A stretch of 33,734 nt of DNA, from contig CAZGWN010000037.1 of NCBI GenBank assembly GCA_964528755.1, positions 1 through 33,734 of the forward strand, given 5' to 3'. The position numbers and the translations under genes were made by a program. Source of the stretch: Raineyella sp964528755. Its GTDB lineage: Bacteria; Actinomycetota; Actinomycetes; Propionibacteriales; Propionibacteriaceae. Shown here one piece after another: positions 14,683 through 24,000 of this stretch (position 1 is its first letter; the number at the start of each line of letters is the position of its first letter). The notes beneath the pieces are model-generated. The model did not search any database, was not told where the DNA came from, and saw nothing but the letters and a program-made list of their open reading frames with translations.

Positions 14683-16155
14683 TCAGGATTCGTCGGACTC
14701 TCCGCGGTGTCGATCGGCCTCGTTCAGCAGCCGCTCCAGTTCCGCATCGAGGTCGACGCCGGCATCCGCCGACCCGGTGTCCACCGGCGGCCGATCCACT
14801 TCGCCGGCGACGAAGCCGAGTGGGTCGTCCAACCCGGCCGAGGTCGGGACGGTGTCCGGATGGCCCCATACCCCGTCGCGGCCATCGGTCCCGCGGGCCT
14901 CGCGCAGCGCCGCCCACAGGTTGGCCGCGTCCCGCATCCGGCGCGGGCGCAACTCCAGACCGACCAGTGCCGCGAAGGCCTCCTCGGCCGGACCGCCGAT
15001 GGCCCGGCGTCGTCGCATCGTCTCGGCAAGCGCGGGGGCGGCCGGCATCCAGCCGTCGGTCGCCTGTCCGACGACGTCGTCGACCCATCCCTCGATCAGC
15101 GCGAGCAGGGTCTCGAGTCGTTCGAGCACGACCCGCTGCTGTGGGGTGGTGGCGGGTTCGAAGAGGCTGCCCTGCAGCTTCTCGAAGGCCTCCTGCAGTC
15201 CGTCGGGGGTGAGGTGGGCGGGGTCGAGATCGCGGTAGAGGTCCTCCATCGCCGACATGTCGATCCGGATCCCGGCGGCGTACTGCTCGACCAGGGAGGT
15301 GAGCTGGGGCTGCAGCCAGCCGACCGTCGCGAACAGCCGCTGCCGCGCCGCCTCACGAAGGGCCAGGTAGACGCGGATGTCGGTGGCGCTCTGGTCCAGC
15401 CCCTCGGCGAACGCGGCCACATTGGCCGGCAGCAGCACGACGGCGTGCCGGTCGCTCAGCGGCAGGCCGATGTCGGTCAGGCCGAGGACCTCGGCGGCGA
15501 GCCGTCCGAGGGCCTCGGCGATCTTGGAGCCGTACATCATCGCCGCGCTGGTCCGCAGCATCGGGCGCATCATCTCGGCGAGCTGGGCGAGCTGGCTCGC
15601 CTCGGGGGTGTCCTCCTCGGGGGTACGCAACAGCGCCTCGGCCACGGCGTCGGCGAAGCTGGTGGCGACGGGCGAGACGAACCGCTGCCACACCGGCAGC
15701 GTCGAGGTGATCCACTGTGCCCGCCGCCAGGCCTGGGCGGGTTCCTCGGTGGCGGGGAAGGACGTGGCCCTGTCCAGCCAGCTCTCGGCGATCCTGGCCG
15801 CCTCGGTGATCTGTTCCCGGTCCGCGGTGGACGGCTCGGGGTCGTGACCGCGTTCGGCGCAGACCTGGCGGGCGGTGCTGCTGACCTGACGCCAGTCCAG
15901 GCTGCCCGGTGCGGTCGGGTGTGCACCGGAGGGGTCGAGGAATCCGGTGTAGCCGGCGGTCGGACCGGGGGAGCCGGCGGAGAACATCCGGCCGAAGGCC
16001 CGCTGGAGCTGGTCCATCAGCCCGGCCAGGTCGGTCGGGCCGGAGCCGGCCTCACCCGGGGTCAGACCCATCCGGGCGAGGAACTCGCGCCACGCCTCGG
16101 CGTCGGAATCGCCCTCGTCCGGATCGTTGTCGTCGTGACGAGGATCATCGGCCAT
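14683..16155 (-). CDS. DUF2342 (zincin_2-like) protein without an HExxH motif
   Basis: 490 residues, matching the actinobacterial family often labelled zinc-dependent metalloprotease or putative hydrolase (Rv3195 in M. tuberculosis). An acidic N-terminus (DDPRHDDNDPDEGDSDAE) precedes a helical body with PMLRTSAAMMYGSKIAEALG, GLPLSDRHAVVLLPANV and VYLALREAARQRLF. In zincins of this family the last block would carry HExxH; here it reads Arg-Glu-Ala-Ala-Arg (267-271), and no HExxH occurs anywhere in the protein, so peptidase activity is doubtful. A long helix follows (ALIEGWVDDVV) and the C-terminus is acidic. ATG 16155 is chosen for its AGGAG site 7-9 nt upstream; a start 57 bp further up lacks one. 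Divergent from the PDZ-Lon gene with a 96-bp gap. Confidence 0.85.
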   Translation of the reverse strand: MADDPRHDDNDPDEGDSDAEAWREFLARMGLTPGEAGSGPTDLAGLMDQLQRAFGRMFSAGSPGPTAGYTGFLDPSGAHPTAPGSLDWRQVSSTARQVCAERGHDPEPSTADREQITEAARIAESWLDRATSFPATEEPAQAWRRAQWITSTLPVWQRFVSPVATSFADAVAEALLRTPEEDTPEASQLAQLAEMMRPMLRTSAAMMYGSKIAEALGRLAAEVLGLTDIGLPLSDRHAVVLLPANVAAFAEGLDQSATDIRVYLALREAARQRLFATVGWLQPQLTSLVEQYAAGIRIDMSAMEDLYRDLDPAHLTPDGLQEAFEKLQGSLFEPATTPQQRVVLERLETLLALIEGWVDDVVGQATDGWMPAAPALAETMRRRRAIGGPAEEAFAALVGLELRPRRMRDAANLWAALREARGTDGRDGVWGHPDTVPTSAGLDDPLGFVAGEVDRPPVDTGSADAGVDLDAELERLLNEADRHRGESDES

Positions 16156-16239
16156 GGTGTCGCTCCTGGGATCGGAACCTGATGCTGCCCTCCATTGAAC
16201 CGCAACGGGCAAGATCGCGGGGCCCGGCTCCGCCGGGGG

Positions 16240-16245
16240 TACAGT
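16240..16245 (+). promoter_or_regulatory. Candidate -10 (TACAGT) of a leaderless PDZ-Lon gene
   Basis: TACAGT followed by CAGGGC and ATG 16252. Apart from one base, this 15-mer is the same as the one before uvrD2 (TACAGTGAGGGCATG). No separate Shine-Dalgarno is present. Confidence 0.5.
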
Positions 16246-16251
16246 CAGGGC

Positions 16252-17379
16252 ATGGTCCGGACCTCCTCCCGCCGCAGCGCCCTCGGACGAGCCGCGCGGC
16301 GCGTGGGTTCATGGGGACGCCGGGCGATCCGGACCACGATCGCCGAGACGCCCCGGACCACCGCGGCGGCCGCCGTGGCATTCGTCGCCCTGGCCCTCGT
16401 GCTGGCCTTCGTCCCGGTGCCGTACGTCGCCTGGTCGCCGGGGCGCACCGAGGATGTCCTCGGCCCTGCGGCGGACGGATCGGGTCAGGCCATCAGGGTG
16501 TCGGGGCTGACCGACTATCCGACCACCGGTCAGTTGCGGCTGACCACGGTCAGCGTCACCCGGGTCGACTCGCCGCTCACCCTGCCGGCGGCGCTCGCCG
16601 CCCACTGGCTGCCCTGGCGGTACGTGTTGCCGCGGGCCGCCGTGTATCCGCCGGGGACCACTGCCGAGGAGAACACCGAGGCCAACACCCGGATGATGGA
16701 CTCCGCCCAGCAGTCGGCCGTGGTGAGCGCGCTCCGTGCCGCGGAGGTGACGGTCACGCCGGTGGCCATGGTGGTCGGCGTCACCGATGGCAGTCCCGCC
16801 GACGGCACGTTGGAGCCGGGCGACACCATCGTCAGCGTCGACGGCCGGGCGGTGGACACGCCGGCGGAGGCGGTGAGCGCCATCCGGGACCGCAGGGTGG
16901 GCGACCCGGTCCGGCTGGTGATCCGGCGTGCCGATGCCCGGCGCGAGGTCGAGATCACCACCGGCCCCTCCGACGATGATTCGACCCGGCCGATGATCGG
17001 GGCGGTCGTCGACACCGGCTACGACCATCCCGGCACGGTGGACTTCGGCATCGACCCGTCCATCGGTGGACCGAGCGCCGGTCTGGTCTTCGCGCTGGCC
17101 GTCTACGACCGCCTCACGCCCGGGGACCTCACCGCGGGCCGGGTCATCGCCGGCACCGGGACGATCGACGTGGAAGGCGACGTCGGATCGATCGGTGGGA
17201 TCGGCTCGAAGATCCGCGGCGCGGAGAACGACGGGGCCCGGCTCTTCCTGCTCCCGGAGGACAACTGCACGGAAGTGGCGGATCTGTCGGCCGACATCCC
17301 CCTGGTGCCGGTCAGCACCCTGGACGAGGCCATCGCGGCTCTCACCACGCCGGTCGACGACCTCCCGCACTGCCCGTGA
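16252..17379 (+). CDS. Membrane-anchored PDZ domain / Lon-type serine protease (YlbL/Rv3194c family)
   Basis: 375 residues. An arginine-rich cytoplasmic N-terminus is followed by one transmembrane helix (about 37-57, AAAAVAFVALALVLAFV), placing the rest outside the membrane. A PDZ domain (about 170-237: VVGVTDGSPADGTLEPGDTI) precedes a Lon-like proteolytic domain with Ser275 (GGPSAGLVFAL) and Lys320 (GIGSKIRGAENDGA), 45 residues apart as in Lon catalytic dyads. Family members act as regulated extracytoplasmic proteases; in Bacillus YlbL has been linked to turnover of a DNA-damage checkpoint protein, but the target here is unknown. Start at 16252 by the adjacent -10 and because the hydrophobic helix then sits near the N-terminus; an in-frame ATG exists 57 bp upstream. 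Followed after 32 bp by the PPA1309-type gene. Confidence 0.9.
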   Translation: MVRTSSRRSALGRAARRVGSWGRRAIRTTIAETPRTTAAAAVAFVALALVLAFVPVPYVAWSPGRTEDVLGPAADGSGQAIRVSGLTDYPTTGQLRLTTVSVTRVDSPLTLPAALAAHWLPWRYVLPRAAVYPPGTTAEENTEANTRMMDSAQQSAVVSALRAAEVTVTPVAMVVGVTDGSPADGTLEPGDTIVSVDGRAVDTPAEAVSAIRDRRVGDPVRLVIRRADARREVEITTGPSDDDSTRPMIGAVVDTGYDHPGTVDFGIDPSIGGPSAGLVFALAVYDRLTPGDLTAGRVIAGTGTIDVEGDVGSIGGIGSKIRGAENDGARLFLLPEDNCTEVADLSADIPLVPVSTLDEAIAALTTPVDDLPHCP

Positions 17380-17411
17380 CCCGAATCGCCCGTGACCCGA
17401 GAGGAGAAGGT

Positions 17412-17930
17412 ATGCCCCAGCCGGACGACTCGGCGCTGACCGCCGCACTGATGGAGATCGAGCGGCACGTGGCCCGACTGGGCTGGGACCAGCCGGCGCG
17501 GTTGTTCGCGTTGGTCCGGACGGCGGATCTGGTGGTCGCCGAGCCGCAACTGGCCGATACCCTGGCGGCGGACTCGCGGCCGGCGGACGCCCTCAGCTCC
17601 ATCGAGCAGGACACCTGGCACGCCGGCGACGACGTGGTGTCCGCGCTGGAGGCGATCTCGTGGCCGGACACCGTCGAGGGCTGTGCGCTGGCGATCGAGC
17701 GGGCCTTCCTGCCCGCCGACGCCGAGGCCGCCATCCCCGAGGACCCCGAGGAGGCGGCGGCGTACGTGGCGAGGCACCCGCGCCGGCAGGACCTGCGGGT
17801 GGTGTCGGGGGTGCTCCGCGACGGGCACCGGCAGAGCCTCGCCCGGTTGGCCTCGGCGCCCGAGGAACTCCTCGGCGGTCCGCAGCTCGCCCCGGGCCTG
17901 TCGGATCTGCTGCGCAGCACGCTCGGGTGA
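17412..17930 (+). CDS. PPA1309 family protein, function unknown
   Basis: 172 residues, soluble, acidic. Recognised from its conserved blocks: MEIERHVARLGWDQPARLFALV near the start, ISWPDTVEGCALAIERAFLP in the middle, then HPRRQDLRVVSGVLRDG and LAPGLSDLLRSTLG at the end. No catalytic motif is apparent. ATG 17412 has GAGGAGAAGG immediately upstream. It lies 32 bp after the PDZ-Lon gene, probably in the same transcript, and before the UPF0182 gene, its usual neighbour in actinomycetes. Function is not known; the neighbourhood suggests an envelope-related role at most. Confidence 0.8.
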   Translation: MPQPDDSALTAALMEIERHVARLGWDQPARLFALVRTADLVVAEPQLADTLAADSRPADALSSIEQDTWHAGDDVVSALEAISWPDTVEGCALAIERAFLPADAEAAIPEDPEEAAAYVARHPRRQDLRVVSGVLRDGHRQSLARLASAPEELLGGPQLAPGLSDLLRSTLG

Positions 17931-17965
17931 GCCCGGCATCGTCGGACGGTCTCAGGGTCCCCCCG

Positions 17966-17971
17966 TAGGAT
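17966..17971 (+). promoter_or_regulatory. Candidate -10 (TAGGAT) for the UPF0182 gene
   Basis: TAGGAT fits TANNNT and would start a transcript near 17978, giving a roughly 70-nt leader ending in GAGG before the TTG start at 18050. Confidence 0.4.
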
Positions 17972-18049
17972 GGGAGGCGGCCCCTGCGGCCGCCCGATCC
18001 CGTTCCCCTCACGATTCCCCCTTCCCTCTCGACCACGAGGACTGACGTC

Positions 18050-20938
18050 TTGAGTACAGCCCAGCCGGGGGCCGCCCGTCGGCGCCTCCACCCCCTCTTC
18101 CTCACCGTGATCATCGTGGCTGCCCTGGTGGTCGGGGTGTCCCTCACGGCGGCGCTGTGGACCGACCTGCTGTGGTACCGCAGTCTGGGCTACTCCGAGG
18201 TCTTCACCGTCCGGCTGTGGGGGACGATCGGGCTGTTCGTCGTCGGTTTCGTCGTGATGGGCGGCATCGTCCTCGTCAATGCCCTGCTGGCGGTGCGGCT
18301 GCGACCGCTGATCCGTCCGGCCGCCCCGAGCAACATGCTCGACAGCTATCGGCAGGTCCTCTTCGCCGGCCGGATCCGTACGCTGCTCGTCGTCATCGCC
18401 CTGTTGCTGGGCGTGTTCGGCGGGCTGGGCATGGCCGGCAACGTCGACACCCTGCTGGCCTGGCTGAACCGGACGCCGTTCGCCGGCGCGGACGCCGGGT
18501 TCGGGCTCGATCCGTCGTTCTACGTGTTCGACTATCCGTTCTGGCGGCTGGTGCTGAACTTCCTCATCACGTCCCTGGTGGTTGCCGCCCTGGTCTCGCT
18601 GATCATCCACTACCTGTCCGGCGCGCTGCGGGTGGACCGTGGCGGCCGCACCACGGCCGGCTGCCAGATCCACCTGTCGGTGTTGCTGGGCATCGTCCTC
18701 GTCGTGTACGGGGTGCTGCGGCTGATCGACCGGTACGGGTTGCAGGTGCAGCAGAGCAAGCTGCTGGTCGGCGTCGGCTACACCGAGGACCATGTGCGGG
18801 CCACCGCCCAGCTCATCCTCGCCGTGATCACCTTCATCTGTGCGGTGATGTTCTTCGCCAACGCCGCCGTGCGGCGCTGGCGGATCCCCCTGATCGCCAT
18901 CATCCTGCTGATCCTGTCCGGACTCATCCTCGGGATGATCTACCCCGCCGCCGTCCAGGCGTTCTCGGTCAACCCCGACGAGCCGGACAAGGAGAAGCCC
19001 TACATCGAGCGGACCATTGCCGCAACCCGTGAGGCGTACGGGGTCTCGCACGTGGAGGTGGAGGACTACAAGGCCGTCACACAGACCGCCCCGGGCCAAC
19101 TGCGGGCCGACGCCGAGGCCCTGCCCGGCATCCGGCTGATCGATCCCGAGGTGGTCGCCCCGGCGTACGAGCAGTTCCAGCAGGTGCGCGGCTTCTACCA
19201 GTTCCCGACCAGCCTGGACGTGGACCGCTACACGATCAACGGCCAGGAGAGCGACGTGGTCGTCGCCGCCCGGGAGGTCGACCTCAGGGGGCTCGAGTCG
19301 CCGAGTTGGAACAACATCCACACGGTGTACACGCACGGCTACGGGATGGTCGCCGCGTACGGCAATCGCCGTCAGTCCGAGGGCGAGCCCGACTGGGTCG
19401 AGCGGGACATCCCACCGACCGGGGAACTCGACGAGCAGGAGTCGAGGATCTACTTCGGCCAGTTGCACACCGACTACTCCATCGTCGGGGCGCCGGCCGG
19501 GTCGACCCCGGTCGAACTGGACACGCCGGGCGGCGGTGAGCAGGCCGGATCGCCGCAGATGTTCACCTACGACGGCAAGGGCGGGGTGCCGATCGGCAAC
19601 GGGTTGGTCCGGGCGCTGTACGCGATCCGGTTCGCCGACGCGAACATCCTGCTGTCCGATCGGGTGAACTCGGCGTCGCGGATCATCTACAACCGCACCC
19701 CGACCGAGAGGGTCAAGGCGGCCGCCCCGTGGCTCACGGTGGACTCCAACGTCTACCCGGCGATCGTCGGGGGCCGGCTGGTGTGGATCGTCGACGGCTA
19801 CACGACCTCCAACACCTACCCGAACTCGGAGCGCGTCGACCTGTCCTCGGCCGTCTCCGACTCGCGCACCGACAGCGGCGGTCTCGGCAGTGGTGACTCG
19901 ATCAACTACATCCGCAACTCGGTCAAGGCCGTCGTCGACGCATACGACGGCACGGTGGAGCTGTACGCATGGGACGAGTCCGACCCGATCCTGCAGACCT
20001 GGGAGAAGGCGTTCCCCGGGACGGTCGAGCGGCGCGCCGACATCCCCGCCGACCTGCTGGCCCACCTGCGCTATCCGGAGAACCTCTTCCAGGTGCAGCG
20101 GGACATCCTGGCCCGCTATCACATCACCGACGCCCATCAGTGGTACCAGAACACCGACCTGTGGCAGATCCCCGACGACCCGGTCAGGGGCGCCGGCACC
20201 AAGGAGCAGCCCTACTACCTGTCGATCAAGTGGCCCGGTGACGACGACGCGGTGTTCAGCCTGACCACGGTGTACGTGCCCAACCAACGCTCCAACCTGG
20301 CGGCGTACATGGCGGTGAATGCCGACGCGTCCAGCGCCGACTACGGACAGTTGCGGATCCTGCGGATGTCCGACCAGACCCAGATCGACGGCCCCGGCCA
20401 GACCTTCAACGCCATGACGACCAACGAACAGGTGGCCACCCGCCTGCGGCCCTACCTCAACCAGGGCACCGCCAACGCCACCTACGGCAATCTGCTCACC
20501 CTGCCGGTCGGCGGGGGGCTGCTGTACGTCCAGCCGGTCTACACCGAGCGGCAGGGGGCCACCGGCGCCTACCCGGCGCTGACCTTCGTGATGGCGCGGT
20601 TCGGGCAGTCGGTCGGGATCGGGTCGACCCTGCAGGAGGCCCTCGACCAGGTCTTCGCGGGGGACGCCGGCGCGACGACGGGGGAGAACGGCACGGCGAA
20701 CGGGGAGGGCTCCGACACCACGGGAGACGCCACGACGAATCCGGGTACGGTGGCACCGCCGACGTCCGGTGGTGGGACCGTCGACCAGGCCGCGGTGGAC
20801 CAGGCGGTCCAGGAGGCCCAACAGGCCTTCGCGGATGCCGACGCGGCACTGCGCAACGGCGACCTGGCGACCTACCAGGAGAAGATCCGCACCGCAGAGG
20901 ACGCCGTGGACCGGGCCCGCCAGTCCCTGGGGAACTGA
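18050..20938 (+). CDS. UPF0182 family membrane protein (Rv3193c-type)
   Basis: 962 residues, normal for the family. Seven hydrophobic segments lie in the first ~310 residues (for example LFLTVIIVAALVVGVSLTAA, LLVVIALLLGVFGGLGMAG, IPLIAIILLILSGLILGMI). A large, probably extracytoplasmic domain follows, with conserved-looking blocks such as PYIERTIAATREAYG, YGYGMVAAYGNR-like sequence and AIRFADANILLS. A Gly/Thr/Asp-rich linker (about 875-915) leads to a C-terminal helix rich in Ala, Gln and Asp (coiled-coil-like, about 918-962). Start TTG 18050 is supported by GAGG 9 nt upstream; no ATG or GTG is better placed. Biochemical role unknown. It lies 119 bp downstream of the PPA1309-type gene with its own candidate promoter. 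A 1201-codon antisense frame over this gene is a high-GC artefact. Confidence 0.92.
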   Translation: MSTAQPGAARRRLHPLFLTVIIVAALVVGVSLTAALWTDLLWYRSLGYSEVFTVRLWGTIGLFVVGFVVMGGIVLVNALLAVRLRPLIRPAAPSNMLDSYRQVLFAGRIRTLLVVIALLLGVFGGLGMAGNVDTLLAWLNRTPFAGADAGFGLDPSFYVFDYPFWRLVLNFLITSLVVAALVSLIIHYLSGALRVDRGGRTTAGCQIHLSVLLGIVLVVYGVLRLIDRYGLQVQQSKLLVGVGYTEDHVRATAQLILAVITFICAVMFFANAAVRRWRIPLIAIILLILSGLILGMIYPAAVQAFSVNPDEPDKEKPYIERTIAATREAYGVSHVEVEDYKAVTQTAPGQLRADAEALPGIRLIDPEVVAPAYEQFQQVRGFYQFPTSLDVDRYTINGQESDVVVAAREVDLRGLESPSWNNIHTVYTHGYGMVAAYGNRRQSEGEPDWVERDIPPTGELDEQESRIYFGQLHTDYSIVGAPAGSTPVELDTPGGGEQAGSPQMFTYDGKGGVPIGNGLVRALYAIRFADANILLSDRVNSASRIIYNRTPTERVKAAAPWLTVDSNVYPAIVGGRLVWIVDGYTTSNTYPNSERVDLSSAVSDSRTDSGGLGSGDSINYIRNSVKAVVDAYDGTVELYAWDESDPILQTWEKAFPGTVERRADIPADLLAHLRYPENLFQVQRDILARYHITDAHQWYQNTDLWQIPDDPVRGAGTKEQPYYLSIKWPGDDDAVFSLTTVYVPNQRSNLAAYMAVNADASSADYGQLRILRMSDQTQIDGPGQTFNAMTTNEQVATRLRPYLNQGTANATYGNLLTLPVGGGLLYVQPVYTERQGATGAYPALTFVMARFGQSVGIGSTLQEALDQVFAGDAGATTGENGTANGEGSDTTGDATTNPGTVAPPTSGGGTVDQAAVDQAVQEAQQAFADADAALRNGDLATYQEKIRTAEDAVDRARQSLGN

Positions 20939-21003
20939 TTCCGCCATCCGCGGAGGACCCAGCCGTAACTCATCCGTAACAGACCTCGGGGAGGCTGGTC
21001 CGC

Positions 21004-24000
21004 ATGTCCATCAAGGTCGCGCTCGAGCACTGGACGTGCTACGACTTCGCCCATCCGGTGTCCCTCACCCCGCACGTGGTCCGGCTCCGACCGGCGCCGC
21101 ACACCCGGACGCCGATCGAGGCCTACTCGCTGAAGGTGTCGCCGGCCGAGCACTTCCTCAACTGGCAGCAGGACCCGTTCGGCAACTGGATGGCGCGCCT
21201 GGTCTTCCCCGAGAAGGTCGACCGGCTGGAGATCACCGTCGGGCTCGTCGCGGACATGATGGTGATCAACCCGTTCGACTTCTTCATCGAGGAGTACGCC
21301 GAACGGTTCCCCTTCGACTACGAGCCCGGGCTGAAGGCGGACCTGGCGCCGTACCTGCGTCCGGTCGAGGGCAGCGACCGCGTCCGGGAGTGGCGGCTGG
21401 CCCGGGCCGGGCTGCCGCCGGAGGGGGTGGCGACCGTCACCTTTCTCGCCGACCTCAACACCGCCGTGCAGCACGACGTCGCCTACTCGGTGCGGATGGA
21501 ACCCGGTGTGCAGACGCCCGACCGGACCCTCGAGGTGGCCATCGGCTCGTGCCGCGACTCTGCTTGGCTGCTGGTCAGCCTGCTGCGCCAGTACGGGCTG
21601 GCGGCCCGGTTCGTGTCGGGCTACCTCGTCCAGCTCGCCGCCGACGAGAAGGCACTCGACGGGCCGAGCGGTCCCGAGCACGACTTCACCGACCTGCACG
21701 CCTGGGCCGAGGTCTACGTCCCCGGCGCCGGCTGGGTCGGCATGGACCCCACCAGCGGCCTGTTCGCGGGGGAGGGGCACATCCCGCTGAGCGCCACGCC
21801 GCATCCGTCCAGCGCTGCGCCGATCGAGGGTGCCAGCGACCCGGTCGACGTGGACTTCCGGTTCCGCAACGAGGTCCGGCGGATCCACGAGGACCCGCGC
21901 ACCACCAAGCCCTACACCGACGACCAGTGGCGCCGCATCGACGAGGTGGGGGAGCAGGTCGACGAGCGGCTGCGCGCCGGCGATGTCCGGCTGACGATGG
22001 GCGGCGAGCCGACCTTCGTGGCGCTCGACGACGCGACCAGCCCCGAGTGGACCACGCATGCGGACGGGCCGCACAAGCGGCGGCTGGCCGATGACCTGGC
22101 CGAGCGCCTGCGGGCCGTGTATGCCCACGGTGGGATCGTGCACCGCGGTCAGGGCAAGTGGTATCCGGGGGAGCCGTTGCCGCGCTGGGGCATTTCACTG
22201 CAGTGGCGCACCGACGGCGAGGCGCTGTGGGGCGACCCGGGTCTGTTCGCCGATCCGTGGCGGGACGCGGCCGACCCGGACGCGGACGGGAAGGCCCGCC
22301 GGATCGCGCGCGAGGTGACCGGGCTGCTGGGGCTGCCGGAGGGGCAGTTGGTGGAGGCGTGGGAGGACCCGCTGGTGGCCCTTTCGACCGACCTGCGCCG
22401 GCCGAAAGGACCGCGGTCCGCCGCCGAACCCGCCGACATCGACGACGTCACCGAGATGGATCGGGCGCTCGCCGTCCCCGCCGGCTGGGTGCTGCCACTC
22501 ACCACCGACGAGGAGTGGACGAGCCCGGCCTGGCGGTTCCGCCGCGGACGGCTGGTGCTGACCCCGGGCACCAGCCCGGTCGGGCTTCGGCTGCCACTGG
22601 ACGCGATCGCCTGGCGCGATCCCGAGTGGGAGGGCGAACCCTCCTACCTCGAGGCCACCGGACCGGTCGACCCGGGTATTCCGCCGGTCCGGGTGGTCGA
22701 TCCGGAGGGGGCGGCGACGACCGCGCTGGCCTTCGAGGCGCGGGACGGACAGGTGTATGTCTTCCTGCCGCCGACCCAGACCCTGCAGGCGTACGCGGCC
22801 CTGCTGGCCGTGATCGAGAGGGCCGTCGCCGCCGCGGGTGCTCGGGTGGTGCTGGAGGGTTACGGCCTCCCGCCGGACCCGCGGCTGACCCAGATCGCCG
22901 TCACTCCCGACCCGGGGGTGATCGAGGTCAACGTCCAGCCGACGTCGACCTGGGCCGAGCAGCGCGAACTGACCTTCACCCTGTACGAGCAGGCGCGGCA
23001 GGCGCGGTTGTCGACGCAGAAGTTCGACCTGGACGGGCTGCACACCGGCACCGGCGGCGGCAACCACATCACCCTGGGCGGTGCGCAGCCGGTCGACTCA
23101 CCGCTGCTGCGCCGGCCGCACCTTCTGGTCAGCCTGGTCACCTATTGGCAGCGGCACCCGGCGCTGTCGTACCTGTTCTCCGGCCGGTTCATCGGGCCGA
23201 CCAGCCAGGCGCCCCGCTTCGACGAGGGCCGGCCCGAGGCGGTGTACGAGATGGAGATCGCGGTTGCCGAGGTCCGCCGGATGACCGCGGAGGCGGCCGA
23301 GCGGGGCGAGACCACCCGGCCGTGGCTGATCGACCGGGCGCTGCGCCATCTGCTCACCGATCTGACCGGAAACACCCACCGGGCCGAGTTCTGCATCGAC
23401 AAGCTCTACAGCCCCGACTCCTCCCGGGGCCGGCTCGGGCTGGTCGAGCTGCGCGGGTTCGAGATGCCGCCGCACCCCCAGCTCGCGCTGGTCCAGGCGC
23501 TGCTGGTGCGGTCGCTGGTGGCGATGTTCTGGGACGATCCGCTGACCGACGGGCTGATCCGCTGGGGCACCCGCCTGCACGAGGATTTCCTGCTGCCGTA
23601 CGGGGCGAGTCGCGACATCGAACGGGTCGTCGAGGACCTGCAGGCGTACGGGATCGCCTTCGAGCAGTCCTGGATCGACCCGTTCACCGAGTTCCGCTTC
23701 CCGCGGATCGGCGTCACCCGGCTGGCCGGCGGGGTGGGCGACGACATCACGGTGGAGTTGCGGCAGGCGATCGAGCCGTGGCACGTGCTGGGCGAGGAGG
23801 CGACCGCGCAGGGGACCTCGCGCTACGTCGACTCCTCGGTGGAACGGATCCAGGTGGCGCTCACCGGAATCGACCCGGGCCGGCACCTGGTGACCTGCAA
23901 CGGGGTGCCGGTGCCACTGGCGGCGACGCCGCGAGCGGGGGAGTTCTACGGTGGGATCCGCTACCGGGCCTGGCAGCCGTGGTCGGCTCTGCACCCGTCG

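Noticed and set aside
17342..20947. 1201-codon minus-strand frame opposite UPF0182
   Set aside because: Typical high-GC antisense shadow: low-complexity, Gln/Asp/His/Val-rich, no motifs, while the plus strand encodes a conserved membrane protein.
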